From assembly GCA_017510335.1 (NCBI GenBank), contig JAFWNM010000012.1, positions 1 to 64,000 on the forward strand: DNA of 64,000 nucleotides. Direction: 5' to 3'. Under the pieces are notes generated by a model. That model was not told the DNA's origin, did not search any database, and saw nothing but the letters and a program-made list of their open reading frames with translations. The DNA comes from Paracoccaceae bacterium (GTDB lineage Bacteria > Pseudomonadota > Alphaproteobacteria > Rhodobacterales > Rhodobacteraceae). Made by a program: the position numbers and the translations under genes. This document shows, in pieces, positions 16,727 to 26,837 of this stretch. Each line of letters starts with the position of its first letter. Within the stretch, counting starts at the first letter, position 1.

Positions 16727-18016
16727 TCAGTCGCGATACACAGCAAGGATCCGGTCAGCTTCGGCCTGTGCGGCACTCAGCGCAGCTTCAGGGGTCTGTT
16801 CGCCGATGATCGCGGCCTGAATGGCGGTGTTGAGCACCTGGTTCACGCGCGCTGCCTCATGGGTCGAGATTTCCGGCTTGGAGTCGGGGATCTGCATCCG
16901 GGCGACCTGCGCTTGGGGAACTTCGGCCACGAAGTTGCGCAAAGTCTCGGTTTCCCAGGAGTCGTCGCGCGGTGCAACATACCCGGTCTGCACACCCCAA
17001 TCGGCCAGTAACTCTGCAGAGGTCATGAATTTCACGAACTCGAATGCTGCCGCCTGCTGTTCCTCGGTGGCACCAGAGAAGATGTAAAGATTGCCGCCGC
17101 CCAGCACCGAAGCCGGTTCAGGATTGCCAGGGAAAGGGGCCACACCGAAGTCAAAGGTCGCATTGTTGCGAATGTTCGACAGGTTGCCGGTCGTGTGCCA
17201 GGCCATTGCCAGACGCCCCTGCATGAAGTCGTTGGGTGTTGTGCCCCATTCCAGAACCCCTGCAGGGTGAATGCCGTGTTCGGTGCTTAGGTCCACAAAG
17301 AATTGCAGCGCTTCGACCACTTCGGGCGCGTCAAAAAAGGTGTGCAATCCGTCTTCGCTGGACAGCATCCCACCATTTTGCGCGACCAGCGCGCCGAACA
17401 GCCAATGCACGGCATTCATGCTGCTTGGAATACCAAGGCCATACTGGCTTACATTGCCCGATGCGTCGCGCTGGGTCAGGGCCTGACCCATCTCGACCAT
17501 CTCATCCCATGTGCGCGGTGGCTGTTCCGGGTCCAGACCGGCAGCGGCAAAGGCTTCCTTGTTGTAATACATTACCGCCGTGGAACGCTGGAACGGAACC
17601 GCCCACAAATGGCCGTCCACACGCGCGGATGCCAGATAGGCTGGCATGAAGCCGTCAACCCATGTCTGGTCTTCTTCGGTCGTGATGAAAGTGTCCATTG
17701 GCTGGATGACGTCTTCTTCCATCAGCGTGAAAATGTCGGTGGCCAGCAGCACGGCAACTGTCGGCGGCGTGCCGCTGCGCGCGGCGGTCAGGGCGCGTGT
17801 CGTTGTCTCGGTATAATTGCCCGAGAATACGGCCTCGACACGAATATCGGGGTGGTGTTCATGAAAGTCGGCGACATAGCCATCAATCACATCCGTCAGC
17901 GGGCCACCGACCTGGACAGGATAGAAAAAGGTGATGTCTGTCTGTGCCGCAGCTGGTGACAAGGCAAGCATGCTCAGACTGACGCTGCCCAGCAGCGCCT
18001 GTTTCAGATAAGTCAT
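16727..18016 (-). CDS. Extracellular solute-binding protein, family 1 (UgpB-like)
   Basis: 429 residues from the ATG at 18016. The signal peptide MTYLKQALLGSVSLSMLALS...AAAQ ends before TDITFFYPVQVGGPLTDVIDG. The YPVQVGGP stretch and the later WHTTGNLSNIRN and LGGGNLYIF segments resemble UgpB-type glycerol-3-phosphate/diester-binding proteins. It determines the specificity of the importer encoded around it. A conserved Trp-rich ligand site is plausible but cannot be confirmed without alignment. Confidence 0.88.
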   Translation of the reverse strand: MTYLKQALLGSVSLSMLALSPAAAQTDITFFYPVQVGGPLTDVIDGYVADFHEHHPDIRVEAVFSGNYTETTTRALTAARSGTPPTVAVLLATDIFTLMEEDVIQPMDTFITTEEDQTWVDGFMPAYLASARVDGHLWAVPFQRSTAVMYYNKEAFAAAGLDPEQPPRTWDEMVEMGQALTQRDASGNVSQYGLGIPSSMNAVHWLFGALVAQNGGMLSSEDGLHTFFDAPEVVEALQFFVDLSTEHGIHPAGVLEWGTTPNDFMQGRLAMAWHTTGNLSNIRNNATFDFGVAPFPGNPEPASVLGGGNLYIFSGATEEQQAAAFEFVKFMTSAELLADWGVQTGYVAPRDDSWETETLRNFVAEVPQAQVARMQIPDSKPEISTHEAARVNQVLNTAIQAAIIGEQTPEAALSAAQAEADRILAVYRD

Positions 18017-18048
18017 GGTTTGTTTCCTCAGGCTGGTTGGAGTTTGGT

Positions 18049-19080
18049 CTATGTGAGTGGGGTCGCGGCGGCTTCCCGCCGCAGCCCTGTTTGCGCATCG
18101 AACAGGTGAAGCGCGTCTGCGTCCCACCCCAGATGCAACAACGTCCCTGTCCTGATGGAGGGACGACCTTGCAGGCGCACAGCGCAGCGCGCGGCACCTA
18201 TGTCGACAGAGAGGATGGAATCCGCCCCGAAATACTCGATCTGCGTGACCTTTCCGGCAAGGCCCTGTTCTACTGGGAAAAGATCCTCTGGGCGCAGACC
18301 GACAAGCACATCGTCGGGAAAGCTTATGCCGCAGTTGGCGAAAGCGGCTGGCGGCAGAATGTTCATCGCTGGCGCCCCTATGAACCTGGCGACAAAGGTG
18401 CTGGCCGGCCGCGAATAGAGCACTTCCGGCGTATCGAACTGCTCGATTTGTCCGTTGCGCAACAGGGCGACCCTGTCTGCCATGCTCATGGCTTCGGTCT
18501 GATCATGCGTCACGAAGATCATCGTGATCCCAAGTCGGCGCTGGATCGACCTGATCTCGTTGCGCATTTCGGCGCGTAGTGACGCATCGAGGTTTGATAG
18601 CGGCTCATCCAGCAGACAGATCGGAGATTGCGCAATCAACGCCCGGCCAAGCGCCACACGTTGCTGTTGCCCGCCCGACAATTGCGCGGGCCGACGGTCC
18701 AGCAGCCCTTCCAGCCCCAGCAAGGGCGCCACGCGCGCAAGTTTCTCAGCCTGAGACTTCCGGGGTTCCCCACGCACCGACAGGCCAAAAGTGATGTTCT
18801 CTGCCACGGTCAGATGCGGGAAAAGCGCATAGGATTGGAATACCATCGAAATGCCGCGCTGCGCAGAGGGCAATTTCGAGATTTCAATCCCGTCAAGCTC
18901 AATACTCCCCGAAGTTGGCTCTTCCAGACCTGCAATCAGGCGCAAGGTGGTTGATTTTCCACATCCTGATGGCCCCAGAAGCGCAATGAACTCTCCCTCG
19001 CGCGTCTCCATCTCCAAATCGCGCACCACATGCGTGTCGCCCCATGATTTGTTCAGCGCCTGCATTTTCAGAACTGGCAT
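18049..19080 (-). CDS. ABC transporter ATP-binding protein, UgpC/MalK type
   Basis: 343 residues. Walker A GPSGCGKSTT, Q-loop FQSYALFPHL, signature LSGGQQQRVALGRA, Walker B ICLLDEPLSNLD and FVTHDQTEAMSMADR are intact; a TOBE/regulatory domain follows from ~240. It couples ATP hydrolysis to import. The gene begins 10 bp after the DeoR-type regulator and is followed by the binding-protein gene, an order (regulator, ATPase, binding protein, permeases) unlike the ugpBAEC order of enterics. Confidence 0.92.
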   Translation of the reverse strand: MPVLKMQALNKSWGDTHVVRDLEMETREGEFIALLGPSGCGKSTTLRLIAGLEEPTSGSIELDGIEISKLPSAQRGISMVFQSYALFPHLTVAENITFGLSVRGEPRKSQAEKLARVAPLLGLEGLLDRRPAQLSGGQQQRVALGRALIAQSPICLLDEPLSNLDASLRAEMRNEIRSIQRRLGITMIFVTHDQTEAMSMADRVALLRNGQIEQFDTPEVLYSRPASTFVARFIGAPAMNILPPAAFANCGISFPDDVLVGLRPEDLFPVEQGLAGKVTQIEYFGADSILSVDIGAARCAVRLQGRPSIRTGTLLHLGWDADALHLFDAQTGLRREAAATPLT

Positions 19081-19090
19081 GACGGTTTCC

Positions 19091-19876
19091 TCAGGCAAAG
19101 ATGAACTTCTTTTGCAGCGCATCTGGCAGAAGCGCTACATGATCAGCCGCGGCACAGTCCGTAACGACGCGGTCAACATCCTCCAGAGACGCGACAACAG
19201 AAAAAGCGTTGCGCGCGAATTTTGTGTGATCGGCCACCACCACCACTTCCTGAGCGATTTCGATCATCGCGCGCTGCGTGGCCGCCATCGTAAGGGATGA
19301 AATCCCGATCTGTGCGCGATGCAGGTCCACGGCCGACACGGACAGAAACAGCTTGTCGACATTGAAACGCAGGATTGCCTCGATGGTGATCGGGCCGATC
19401 ATGCTATGATTCATGTCGCTATATTCGCCACCCGTGACAAACAGACGCCCGACACCTGCGCTGCTGAGGCATGCTGCGATATCGGTGCCGTTGGTAACGA
19501 ACGTCAGATCACGTCGTCCTGCAAGGTGACGAGCGACTTCAAGCGTGGTGGTTCCTGCATCCAGAAACACAACATCGTCCGCCTGCACCAGCCCAGCGGC
19601 GGATTTCCCGATTCGCGCTTTCTCTGCAGTGTTCTTGGTCAGCCTTTCAGCGTTTGTATAGTCTTGTGTGACCTGTATGGCGGGCAAGGCACCGCCATGT
19701 GTGCGCCTGATCAAGCCGCGCGCTTCCAGATCAACCAGGTCGCGCCGGACAGTTGCTTCAGACACCCCCAGATACGAACGCAGCGCTTGCGTATCGACAT
19801 AAGCCTCTGACTGTAATCGCTCAAGCAAGCGGGCTTGTCGGCCCGACGCCAAGGAAATCATCTTCTGTTCCGACAT
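19091..19876 (-). CDS. DeoR/GlpR-family transcriptional regulator
   Basis: 261 residues. An N-terminal winged helix has the DeoR signature (RQARLLERLQSEAYVDTQALRSYLGVSEATVRRDLVDLEARGLIRRTHGG, cited here by its ends only: residues ~13-62). The C-terminal sugar-phosphate-binding domain contains DAGTTTLEVARHL and VTNG. DeoR proteins usually repress a sugar- or polyol-phosphate operon and are released by the phosphorylated substrate. It is the first gene of the importer operon, so it most likely controls this operon and itself. Confidence 0.9.
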   Translation of the reverse strand: MSEQKMISLASGRQARLLERLQSEAYVDTQALRSYLGVSEATVRRDLVDLEARGLIRRTHGGALPAIQVTQDYTNAERLTKNTAEKARIGKSAAGLVQADDVVFLDAGTTTLEVARHLAGRRDLTFVTNGTDIAACLSSAGVGRLFVTGGEYSDMNHSMIGPITIEAILRFNVDKLFLSVSAVDLHRAQIGISSLTMAATQRAMIEIAQEVVVVADHTKFARNAFSVVASLEDVDRVVTDCAAADHVALLPDALQKKFIFA

Positions 19877-20004
19877 CCTCGAATCCCCACACGCACTTCG
19901 TATGGTCGGGATCGCATACTTCCATGACAGTCGTGTGACCGAATACCATCAAGTGAATGAAACCGCGCACTGCATGCGGCATGTTTCGGGTTGGTAGGCG
20001 TGCT

Positions 20005-20018
20005 ACGCATGCATGCGT
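20005..20018. promoter_or_regulatory. 14-bp perfect palindrome, possible DeoR operator
   Basis: ACGCATGCATGCGT is its own reverse complement. It lies 128 bp upstream of the DeoR start, in the gap before tRNA-Val. It could be an autoregulatory operator, but a palindrome alone is weak evidence. Confidence 0.25.
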
Positions 20019-20142
20019 GACGCCGGCACACTTGCCAACGCAGTCCAGGGGACCGTTCTTCCGACGCAGGGACACATCAACGTGAAATGCAACACATCAG
20101 GCCCAAAGGCAGCAGTTAAGGCAATGGAACTTGTGATGTTTA

Positions 20143-20218
<76 letters not shown>

Positions 20219-20330
20219 TTGCGCACAGCATCTAGCCAGATTCGCGCGCGGCTGCAATATCGGATCGGCACAGTTTTTCGCCAGATTGTGGTTAATTATA
20301 TCTTAACCATGTTTTGGGATGAGGGTTCCT

Positions 20331-20624
20331 ATGTCCAGATGGTTCTTGATCCCGGTTTTTTGCCTTATGGCCTGCGATTCCCCGGCGCCGTGGTTGGCAC
20401 ATGGGACAGCCACGCCGGTTCAGGCGGCAGGATATGCAATGACGGTCTGGCAGGCTGGTGACAATGTCGAAGTTATTCGCCATGGCTATGCCCCGCGCAA
20501 CGACCAGCCGCAATTGCGCCCCGCCATGGCACGCGCGATTGTCGATGTGACGTCCTGCGCAATTCGCCCCGGCACATTGGAAGGCGACAGTGGCGTGTTG
20601 CGCGCGAAACTGGATTGCGACTAA
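20331..20624 (+). CDS. Small lipoprotein of unknown function
   Basis: 97 residues from the ATG at 20331, which has GAGGG five bases upstream (an ATG at 20319 lacks one). It starts MSRWFLIPVFCLMACDSPAP, a lipoprotein signal with lipobox LMAC, so the mature protein is probably anchored in the outer or inner membrane. The rest (AMTVWQAGDNVEVIRHGYAP, VTSCAIRPGTLEGDSGVLRA) matches no family I can name; two Cys (SCAIR and LDCD) may form a disulfide. Single gene next to tRNA-Val. Confidence 0.65.
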   Translation: MSRWFLIPVFCLMACDSPAPWLAHGTATPVQAAGYAMTVWQAGDNVEVIRHGYAPRNDQPQLRPAMARAIVDVTSCAIRPGTLEGDSGVLRAKLDCD

Positions 20625-20734
20625 GCGCCATTTCCCACCCTGTGCAAAATAGCGTGATCAACATTGCGCCAAATCAAGGTCTGCGCGCCTGAAACATGGT
20701 TGTTATACCCCATCCAATTGTGACGAGGGGCACC

Positions 20735-20917
20735 ATGATCAGAATGTTTCCACTAATCTACAGTATTGTCGGTGTGACCTGTGCCGGTATCGGGGTTGTT
20801 GTCGCGCTAAGCATCGGGCAGGACACGCTTCAGCCAATTCTGGCATGGGCTGCGGGCGGCGCAGTCGTGGGCGTGGTGGCAAGCTGGGTTATTGCGCGCA
20901 AGCTGATTGAAAACTGA
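20735..20917 (+). CDS. Small two-helix membrane protein
   Basis: 60 residues from the ATG at 20735 with GAGGGG directly upstream. Two hydrophobic helices (FPLIYSIVGVTCAGIGVVVAL and ILAWAAGGAVVGVVASWVIA) and a short basic tail (RKLIEN). Short proteins of this pattern in Rhodobacterales are sometimes mislabelled CTP synthetase in databases; nothing enzymatic is visible. Convergent with the esterase gene, whose stop abuts directly. Confidence 0.6.
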   Translation: MIRMFPLIYSIVGVTCAGIGVVVALSIGQDTLQPILAWAAGGAVVGVVASWVIARKLIEN

Positions 20918-21682
20918 TCAATCAAACCACATGCGCATAGTCGCTTCAAAGGGGCGCGGGGCTTCGGCATGAAGCCAATGGCCCGCGTCAGGCAGTTTGG
21001 CGAATTTCGCATCAGGAAACAGCGCTTTTATGATGTTGCGGTGTTCGGGCAAAACATAGTCCGAATTTGCCCCGCTTAGGAACAGGGCAGGGCGGGGGAA
21101 GCTGCCGGTCACCCCCGGCGGCCAGCCAGTGATACGCCCCATTTCGCGTTCCAGCACGTCCAGATTCAGCCGCCAGCGCGGTGGCGACGCGCGCAGGTCC
21201 AGCGATTGCAGCAAAAATGCGCGCACGCCGCTATCGGCAATGTCCGTGCCTAGCGCGGCATCTGCATCGGCGCGGGTTTTCAGGGCGGTCAGGTCCAGCT
21301 TGCGCATTGCCTCAATCAGGTGGGTCTGGCTGTGCCCATAGGCAACCGGCGCAATGTCAGCCACCAACAGGCGGTTCACCAGATCAGGCTGCATCAACGC
21401 CAGCATCATTGCGGCCTTGCCGCCCATGGAATGCCCCAAGACATCCATGGGCGCGCCTTCAGCCGTGATCACTTGCGCCAGATCATGGGCCAGATCGTCA
21501 TATCCATGGCTGTCGTGCCACGGGCTGTCGCCATGGTTGCGCATATCGACGCTGACAACCCTGCGGCTGTCGGATATGCGTTTGGCAATGGCCCCCCAGT
21601 TGCGCGCAGACCCGAACAGGCCATGCACAATCAGCACTGTGGGCAGGTCGGTGGGCGGGCCGTTGCGCAATATGTTCAGCAT
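20918..21682 (-). CDS. Alpha/beta-hydrolase (YbfF-like esterase)
   Basis: 254 residues. Oxyanion-hole motif HGLFGSARNW (~20-29), nucleophile elbow GHSMGG (~83-88), a catalytic Asp region near LSGANSDYV and His in DAGHWLHAE. The size and HGLFGS motif fit the YbfF/acyl-CoA esterase group. Cytoplasmic; natural substrate unknown. It lies 40 bp downstream of glyA on the same strand and may be cotranscribed. Confidence 0.85.
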   Translation of the reverse strand: MLNILRNGPPTDLPTVLIVHGLFGSARNWGAIAKRISDSRRVVSVDMRNHGDSPWHDSHGYDDLAHDLAQVITAEGAPMDVLGHSMGGKAAMMLALMQPDLVNRLLVADIAPVAYGHSQTHLIEAMRKLDLTALKTRADADAALGTDIADSGVRAFLLQSLDLRASPPRWRLNLDVLEREMGRITGWPPGVTGSFPRPALFLSGANSDYVLPEHRNIIKALFPDAKFAKLPDAGHWLHAEAPRPFEATMRMWFD

Positions 21683-21722
21683 GGGCGGATTGGCCTGCCC
21701 CTGTCAGGTGCAGGCCCCTTTG

Positions 21723-23018
21723 TCACAGGTTCGGATAGATCGGGAAACGCGCGCAAAGCTGGGCAACCTCGGCCTTGACGCGGGCTTCTACGGCGGCGTT
21801 TCCATCTTCGCCATTTTCGGCCAGCCCGTCGACCACAGCAACAATCCAGTCGCCAATCTGGCGGAATTCGGCTTCGGTAAAGCCGCGCGTCGTTCCTGCC
21901 GGCGAACCCAGACGAATGCCGCTGGTGACAGTGGGGCTTTCGGTGTCAAAGGGGATGCCGTTCTTGTTGCAGGTGATATGCGCGCGCCCAAGCGCCTTTT
22001 CGGTGGCGTTGCCCTTCACGCCTTTGGGGCGCAGGTCCACCAGCAACAAATGGGTGTCTGTGCCGCGCGTGACAATATCCAGCCCGCCTTTGGACAGTTG
22101 ATCTGCCAGTGCCTGTGCATTGCGGATGACCTGTTTTTGATAGGCGACAAACCCCGGTTGCAGCGCTTCACCAAAGGCCACGGCCTTGGCGGCGATCACA
22201 TGCATCAGCGGGCCGCCCTGAATACCGGGGAAAATGGCGGAATTGAACTTTTTCGCCAGCGCTTCATCATTGGTCAGGATCATGCCGCCGCGTGGGCCGC
22301 GCAGGGTTTTATGGGTGGTGGTGGTCGCCACATGCGCATGCGGGAACGGGCTGGGGTACAGCCCCGCCGCCACCAGCCCTGCGAAATGCGCCATATCGAC
22401 CAGCAGATAGGCCCCCACGCTGTCGGCAATCTTGCGCATGCGCGCGAAATCGATGATGCGCGGAATGGCAGACCCGCCCGCGATCAGCATCTTGGGCTGA
22501 TGTTCGCGCGCCAGTGCTTCGATCTGGTCATAATCAATGGCGTAATCTTCTTGCCGCACGCCATATTGCACGGCGTTGAACCACTTGCCCGACTGGTTGG
22601 GGCGGGCACCATGGGTCAGGTGGCCGCCTGCATCCAGCGACATGCCCAGAATGGTTTCACCCGGTTTCAGCAGCGCCGTGAACACACCTTGGTTGGCCTG
22701 TGACCCCGAATTGGGCTGTACATTGGCAAAGGCACAGTCAAACAGTTTGCAGGCCCGTTCAATCGCCAGGTTTTCTGCGACATCGACATACTGGCACCCG
22801 CCATAGTAGCGCTTGCCGGGATACCCTTCGGCATATTTGTTGGTCAGCACGGACCCTTGTGCGTCCATCACCGCCTTGGAAACAATGTTTTCCGATGCGA
22901 TCAGTTCAATCTCATCGCGCTGGCGGCCCAGTTCGGCCTGCATCGCAGCGAAAAGTTCTGCATCGCGACTTTCGATGGTTTCGGTGAAAAAGCCTGTATC
23001 GCGTGGGGTGGTGTCCAT
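21723..23018 (-). CDS. glyA: Serine hydroxymethyltransferase
   Basis: 431 residues, full length. The PLP-lysine motif [14 protein letters not shown] (~230-243) is intact, as are LIASENIVS and [13 protein letters not shown] near the N-terminus. It interconverts serine and glycine with transfer of a one-carbon unit to tetrahydrofolate, linking to the MetF-like and pterin-binding genes at 31-33 kb. The 5' region of ~200 bp before nadK contains a short hairpin (GTCGCA...TGCGAC) but no riboswitch class I recognise. Confidence 0.97.
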   Translation of the reverse strand: MDTTPRDTGFFTETIESRDAELFAAMQAELGRQRDEIELIASENIVSKAVMDAQGSVLTNKYAEGYPGKRYYGGCQYVDVAENLAIERACKLFDCAFANVQPNSGSQANQGVFTALLKPGETILGMSLDAGGHLTHGARPNQSGKWFNAVQYGVRQEDYAIDYDQIEALAREHQPKMLIAGGSAIPRIIDFARMRKIADSVGAYLLVDMAHFAGLVAAGLYPSPFPHAHVATTTTHKTLRGPRGGMILTNDEALAKKFNSAIFPGIQGGPLMHVIAAKAVAFGEALQPGFVAYQKQVIRNAQALADQLSKGGLDIVTRGTDTHLLLVDLRPKGVKGNATEKALGRAHITCNKNGIPFDTESPTVTSGIRLGSPAGTTRGFTEAEFRQIGDWIVAVVDGLAENGEDGNAAVEARVKAEVAQLCARFPIYPNL

Positions 23019-23238
23019 TGGGCGGCCTCCGCAAGGGTCTGGTCAGGGGTTTGGGGATCAATTAGCGCATGAAGGCCCGTGGGGAAAGGCTTGATTACGT
23101 CGCACAGGCGCAAGTCTGCGACCCAAAAGCGGGCGCGGGTTTCCTATTGGCGCGGTTCGCGCGCAATGGGAACCAGCCCTTGCCAATCCCTGCGGTTACA
23201 GGTCACATGGCGCGGACCAAGTCAGCCTTGAGGATGGA

Positions 23239-24000
23239 ATGCCCGCAGATATCGCCTTTCTGGCCAGTTCGGCCCCGGACGCACAAGCCGCCCTTGCAGA
23301 GCTGACGACGCAATACGGCACTTGTCCGCTGGACAGCGCGCAGGTGATTGTCGCCTTGGGCGGCGACGGGTTCATGTTACAGACGCTGCACGCCACGCAG
23401 GCGCTGGACACGCCGGTTTATGGCATGAATCGCGGTACCGTCGGGTTCATGATGAATGCCTACCGCACCGACGGGTTGCTGGAACGGCTGAAACAGGCGG
23501 AAATGGCCGTTCTGAACCCCTTGCGGATGCGTGCGACCCGCATTGACGGCACAGCGGCCGATGTGCTGGCCATCAATGAAGTGTCGCTGTTGCGTCAGGG
23601 CGCGCAGGCGGCAAAATTGCGGATCGTGGTGGATGGCCGCCAAAGGCTGGACGAGTTGGTTTGCGACGGGGTTATCCTAAGCACGCCTGCGGGGTCGACC
23701 GCCTATAATTATTCTGCACATGGGCCGATCCTGCCCATCGGGTCGGATGTGCTGGCGCTGACGCCGGTTGCGGCATTTCGGCCCCGGCGGTGGCGCGGGG
23801 CGTTGTTGCCGAAGGGCAGCCATGTCCGGTTCGAAGTCATAGACCCCGCCAAACGCCCGGTCATGGCAGATGCCGACAGCCGGTCAGTGCGCAATGTGCT
23901 AAGTGTCGACATCACATCCGACCAGCGTATTTCGCATAAATTGCTGTTCGACCCTGGCCATGGGCTGGAAGAACGCCTGATCCGCGAACAATTCGTCTGA
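23239..24000 (+). CDS. nadK: NAD kinase
   Basis: 253 residues. GGDGFML (~35-41) is the NAD kinase catalytic motif, NEVSLLR (~113) and GVILSTPAGSTAYNYSAHGP (~141-160) carry the NAD-binding residues. It makes NADP from NAD and ATP in the cytoplasm. It is divergent from glyA, and its start overlaps a GAGGATGGA ribosome site. Slightly short but typical of alphaproteobacterial NadK. Confidence 0.95.
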   Translation: MPADIAFLASSAPDAQAALAELTTQYGTCPLDSAQVIVALGGDGFMLQTLHATQALDTPVYGMNRGTVGFMMNAYRTDGLLERLKQAEMAVLNPLRMRATRIDGTAADVLAINEVSLLRQGAQAAKLRIVVDGRQRLDELVCDGVILSTPAGSTAYNYSAHGPILPIGSDVLALTPVAAFRPRRWRGALLPKGSHVRFEVIDPAKRPVMADADSRSVRNVLSVDITSDQRISHKLLFDPGHGLEERLIREQFV

Positions 24001-24017
24001 CTGGCACGCAGCACGTC

Positions 24018-24050
24018 AAAAGCCCCGCGTGCAGATGCGGCGGGGCTTTT
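24018..24050. terminator. Bidirectional terminator between nadK and tkt
   Basis: AAAAGCCCCGC at 24018-24028 pairs with GCGGGGCTTTT at 24040-24050. A-run and T-run flank the stem, so it can stop both convergent transcripts. Confidence 0.85.
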
Positions 24051-24106
24051 GATTGAAAGCTGTTGCGTGTCGGGCGCAGCAGTTCTGCGCGCCCGAATGC
24101 GCAGCC

Positions 24107-26131
24107 TTACAGCAGCGCCTTGACCTTTTGCGCGACATCTTCAGCGGTGATGCCGAATTGCTTATACAATTCGGGCGCGGGTGCCGATGCGCCAAAGCCC
24201 TGCATGCCGACAAAACCGGCCTTCTCGCGGCGGCCGCGTTCATCGCACAACCAGCGGTCCCAGCCAAAGCGCACGCCAGCCTCGATTGCCACGCGCACGG
24301 GGCCTGCGGGCAGAACCTTGCGGCGGTAGGCCTCGGGCTGGTCCTCGAACAATTCCCAGCAGGGGAAGGAAACAACCCGCGTGCCGATCCCTTCGGCTTG
24401 CAGCAACTCGCGCGCCGCCATGGCAATTTCCACCTCGGACCCGGTGGCCATCAGGATGGCCTGGCGCTTGCCGTCGGCTTCGGCCAGCACATAGGCCCCT
24501 TGCGCGGTCTGGTTCTTGACCTTGTGCTCAAGGCGCAGCGTGGGCAGGTTCTGGCGGCTCAGGGCCAGCACGGATGGCGTGCGCGGCGCGGTCAGCGCAA
24601 TTTCCCAGGCTTCGGCGGTTTCCACTGTGTCACAGGGGCGGAAAACATAGGTGTTGGGGGTGGCGCGCAGCATGGCCAGATGCTCGACCGGCTGGTGGGT
24701 TGGTCCGTCTTCGCCCAGACCGATGGAATCATGGGTCATCACATAGGTGACCGGAACGCCCATCAACGCCGACAGGCGCATGGACCCGCGCGCATAATCG
24801 GTAAAGCACATGAACGTGCCGCCATAGGGTTTGACACCGCCATGCAGCGCCAGCCCGTTCATGGCCGCCGCCATGCCATGTTCGCGGATGCCGTAATAGA
24901 CATAGCGCCCCTTGCGGTCATCGGCGGTGAACACGCCCAGACTGGCAGTCTTGGTGTTGTTCGACCCGGTCAGGTCCGCAGAACCGCCCATGGTTTCGGG
25001 CATGATGTCGTTGACGACTTCCAGCACCATTTCCGATGATTTGCGCGTCGCCACTTTGGGGGCGGTTTCGCTGATCTGTTTTTTCAGCGCGCGGATGGCC
25101 GCTTCCAGCTTCTTGGGGGCCTCGCCTGCCATGCGGCGGGAGAATTCGGCCTGTTTGGTGCCCGACAGTTTGGAAAAACGGTCTTCCCACGCGGTGCGGG
25201 CTTCGGCCCCTTTGGCGCCAATCGCGCGCCATGTGTCCAGAATATCGGCGGGAATGTCGAATGCGCCATGCGGCCAGCCATAGATTTCCTTGGTCGCGGC
25301 AATTTCCGCATCGCCAAGGGGCGATCCATGCGCGCCAGATGTGTCGGCCTTTTTGGGGCTGCCAAAACCGATGATTGTCTTGCAATCAATCAGGACAGGA
25401 CGGTCAGACCCTTTGGCCGCGTTCAGCGCGCGATCAATGTCAACCGGATCATGCCCGTCACACGACAGCACCTTCCAGCCTGCCGCAGCAAAACGCGCGC
25501 GCTGGTCGGTCGAATCCGACAGGCTTACACGCCCGTCAATGGTAATGTCGTTATTGTCCCACAGCACAATCAGGCGGCCCAGCTTCTGGTGGCCTGCCAG
25601 CCCGATGGCTTCGTGGCTGATACCTTCCATCAGGCAGCCATCGCCTGCGATGACATAGGTGTAGTGATCCACGATTTTCGGCCCGAATTCCGCGCGCAGC
25701 TTTTCTTCGGCCATGGCAAAACCCACAGCGTTGGAAATGCCCTGACCCAGCGGGCCGGTGGTGGTTTCCACGCCCGTGACATGGCCGTATTCGGGGTGCC
25801 CTGCCGTGATTGCGCCCCATTGGCGGAAATTCTTGATCTGCTCCAGCGTCATATCTTCATAGCCGGTCAGATACAAAAGCGCATAGACCAGCATGGACCC
25901 GTGACCTGCTGACAGGATAAAGCGGTCCCTGTCCGCCCAATTGGGGTTTTTGGGATCGAACTTCATGTGCTTTTCAAACAGCACGGTCGCCACATCGGCC
26001 ATACCCATGGGCATGCCGGGATGGCCGGAATTCGCGGCTTGCACCGCATCCATGGCCAGCGCGCGAATGGCAGTGGCTTTTTTCCAGTGGTCGGGGTGTG
26101 CTTGACGAAGGGCGGCAATATCCACGGGCAT
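24107..26131 (-). CDS. tkt: Transketolase
   Basis: 674 residues. Thiamine-diphosphate motif GDGCLMEG...NN (~158-187) and the N-terminal SGHPGMPMG block; the pyrimidine domain carries [15 protein letters not shown] and [16 protein letters not shown]. It transfers two-carbon units in the pentose phosphate pathway and, if present, the Calvin cycle. It is convergent with nadK and divergent from the coiled-coil/zapA pair. Confidence 0.97.
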   Translation of the reverse strand: MPVDIAALRQAHPDHWKKATAIRALAMDAVQAANSGHPGMPMGMADVATVLFEKHMKFDPKNPNWADRDRFILSAGHGSMLVYALLYLTGYEDMTLEQIKNFRQWGAITAGHPEYGHVTGVETTTGPLGQGISNAVGFAMAEEKLRAEFGPKIVDHYTYVIAGDGCLMEGISHEAIGLAGHQKLGRLIVLWDNNDITIDGRVSLSDSTDQRARFAAAGWKVLSCDGHDPVDIDRALNAAKGSDRPVLIDCKTIIGFGSPKKADTSGAHGSPLGDAEIAATKEIYGWPHGAFDIPADILDTWRAIGAKGAEARTAWEDRFSKLSGTKQAEFSRRMAGEAPKKLEAAIRALKKQISETAPKVATRKSSEMVLEVVNDIMPETMGGSADLTGSNNTKTASLGVFTADDRKGRYVYYGIREHGMAAAMNGLALHGGVKPYGGTFMCFTDYARGSMRLSALMGVPVTYVMTHDSIGLGEDGPTHQPVEHLAMLRATPNTYVFRPCDTVETAEAWEIALTAPRTPSVLALSRQNLPTLRLEHKVKNQTAQGAYVLAEADGKRQAILMATGSEVEIAMAARELLQAEGIGTRVVSFPCWELFEDQPEAYRRKVLPAGPVRVAIEAGVRFGWDRWLCDERGRREKAGFVGMQGFGASAPAPELYKQFGITAEDVAQKVKALL

Positions 26132-26342
26132 CGGTCCTTATTGGGGCAATGTTCGCGCTCTCAATAGCAGTCTTGGCCGTAAGTTCAAGCAAAGGCAGCA
26201 TGGCGCGCGCCTGTGGCGGGCATTGTTGGAATGTGCAAGGTTTGGCTGTAGTCTTTTGGATATATCCTTGCGTGCCTTGCCAGACGTGATTCGGCATGAC
26301 AAAAAGGGAAATCGGAACAGGGCGACAGAAAGCAGGACATTT

Positions 26343-26837
26343 ATGAGCGATATAAAAGATCTGGAGCAGCGCATCAGCCGCGCGCTCGACCGGATTTCGC
26401 GGACTGTGGACGCCGTGCGCGCCGCACCGGCCCCGCAGGTTTCTTCCCCCCCCCAAGATGTGGAAGACCTGCGCGCCCAACTGGACGCAGAGCGCGCCAA
26501 GACCGCCCAATTGTCTGAGCGCGTCAATGCCGTGCGCCAGCGTCAGGAAAGTTCCTTTACGACGCTGGAACGCAGGCTGGCGCGCATGACAGAACAACTG
26601 GACCTGCAAAGCCTTGAAATGTTGCGCCTGAAAAAGGCCAATACAAAACTGATAGAAGCCAACCGCCAGTTGCGCGACGGCCATGAAGCCATGGTCATTG
26701 AACCAAGCGCGATCAATCGCGCGCTTGTCGCCGAACTGGAAGCCTTGCGCGCGGAACGCGCGGCAGACATGGTTGAAATGGAAGATGTGCTGGGGGAATT
26801 GAAGCCCTTGATTGCGACAGGGGATGACCATGCCTGA
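26343..26837 (+). CDS. Coiled-coil protein encoded upstream of zapA
   Basis: 164 residues starting MSDIKDLEQRISRALDRISR; an AGGA site precedes the ATG. Nearly the whole protein is charged heptad sequence (LRAQLDAERAKTAQLSERVNAVR..., FTTLERRLARMTEQLDLQSLEMLRLKKANTKL), so an extended dimeric coiled coil is expected. There is no membrane segment. Its last bases overlap the zapA start by 8 bp, which suggests a shared role at the division septum; this is an inference from context. Confidence 0.75.
   Translation: MSDIKDLEQRISRALDRISRTVDAVRAAPAPQVSSPPQDVEDLRAQLDAERAKTAQLSERVNAVRQRQESSFTTLERRLARMTEQLDLQSLEMLRLKKANTKLIEANRQLRDGHEAMVIEPSAINRALVAELEALRAERAADMVEMEDVLGELKPLIATGDDHA

Noticed and set aside
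23019-23238. Riboswitch in front of glyA
   Set aside because: A small GTCGCA/TGCGAC hairpin exists but no conserved core of the glycine, SAM, SAH or THF classes is visible.
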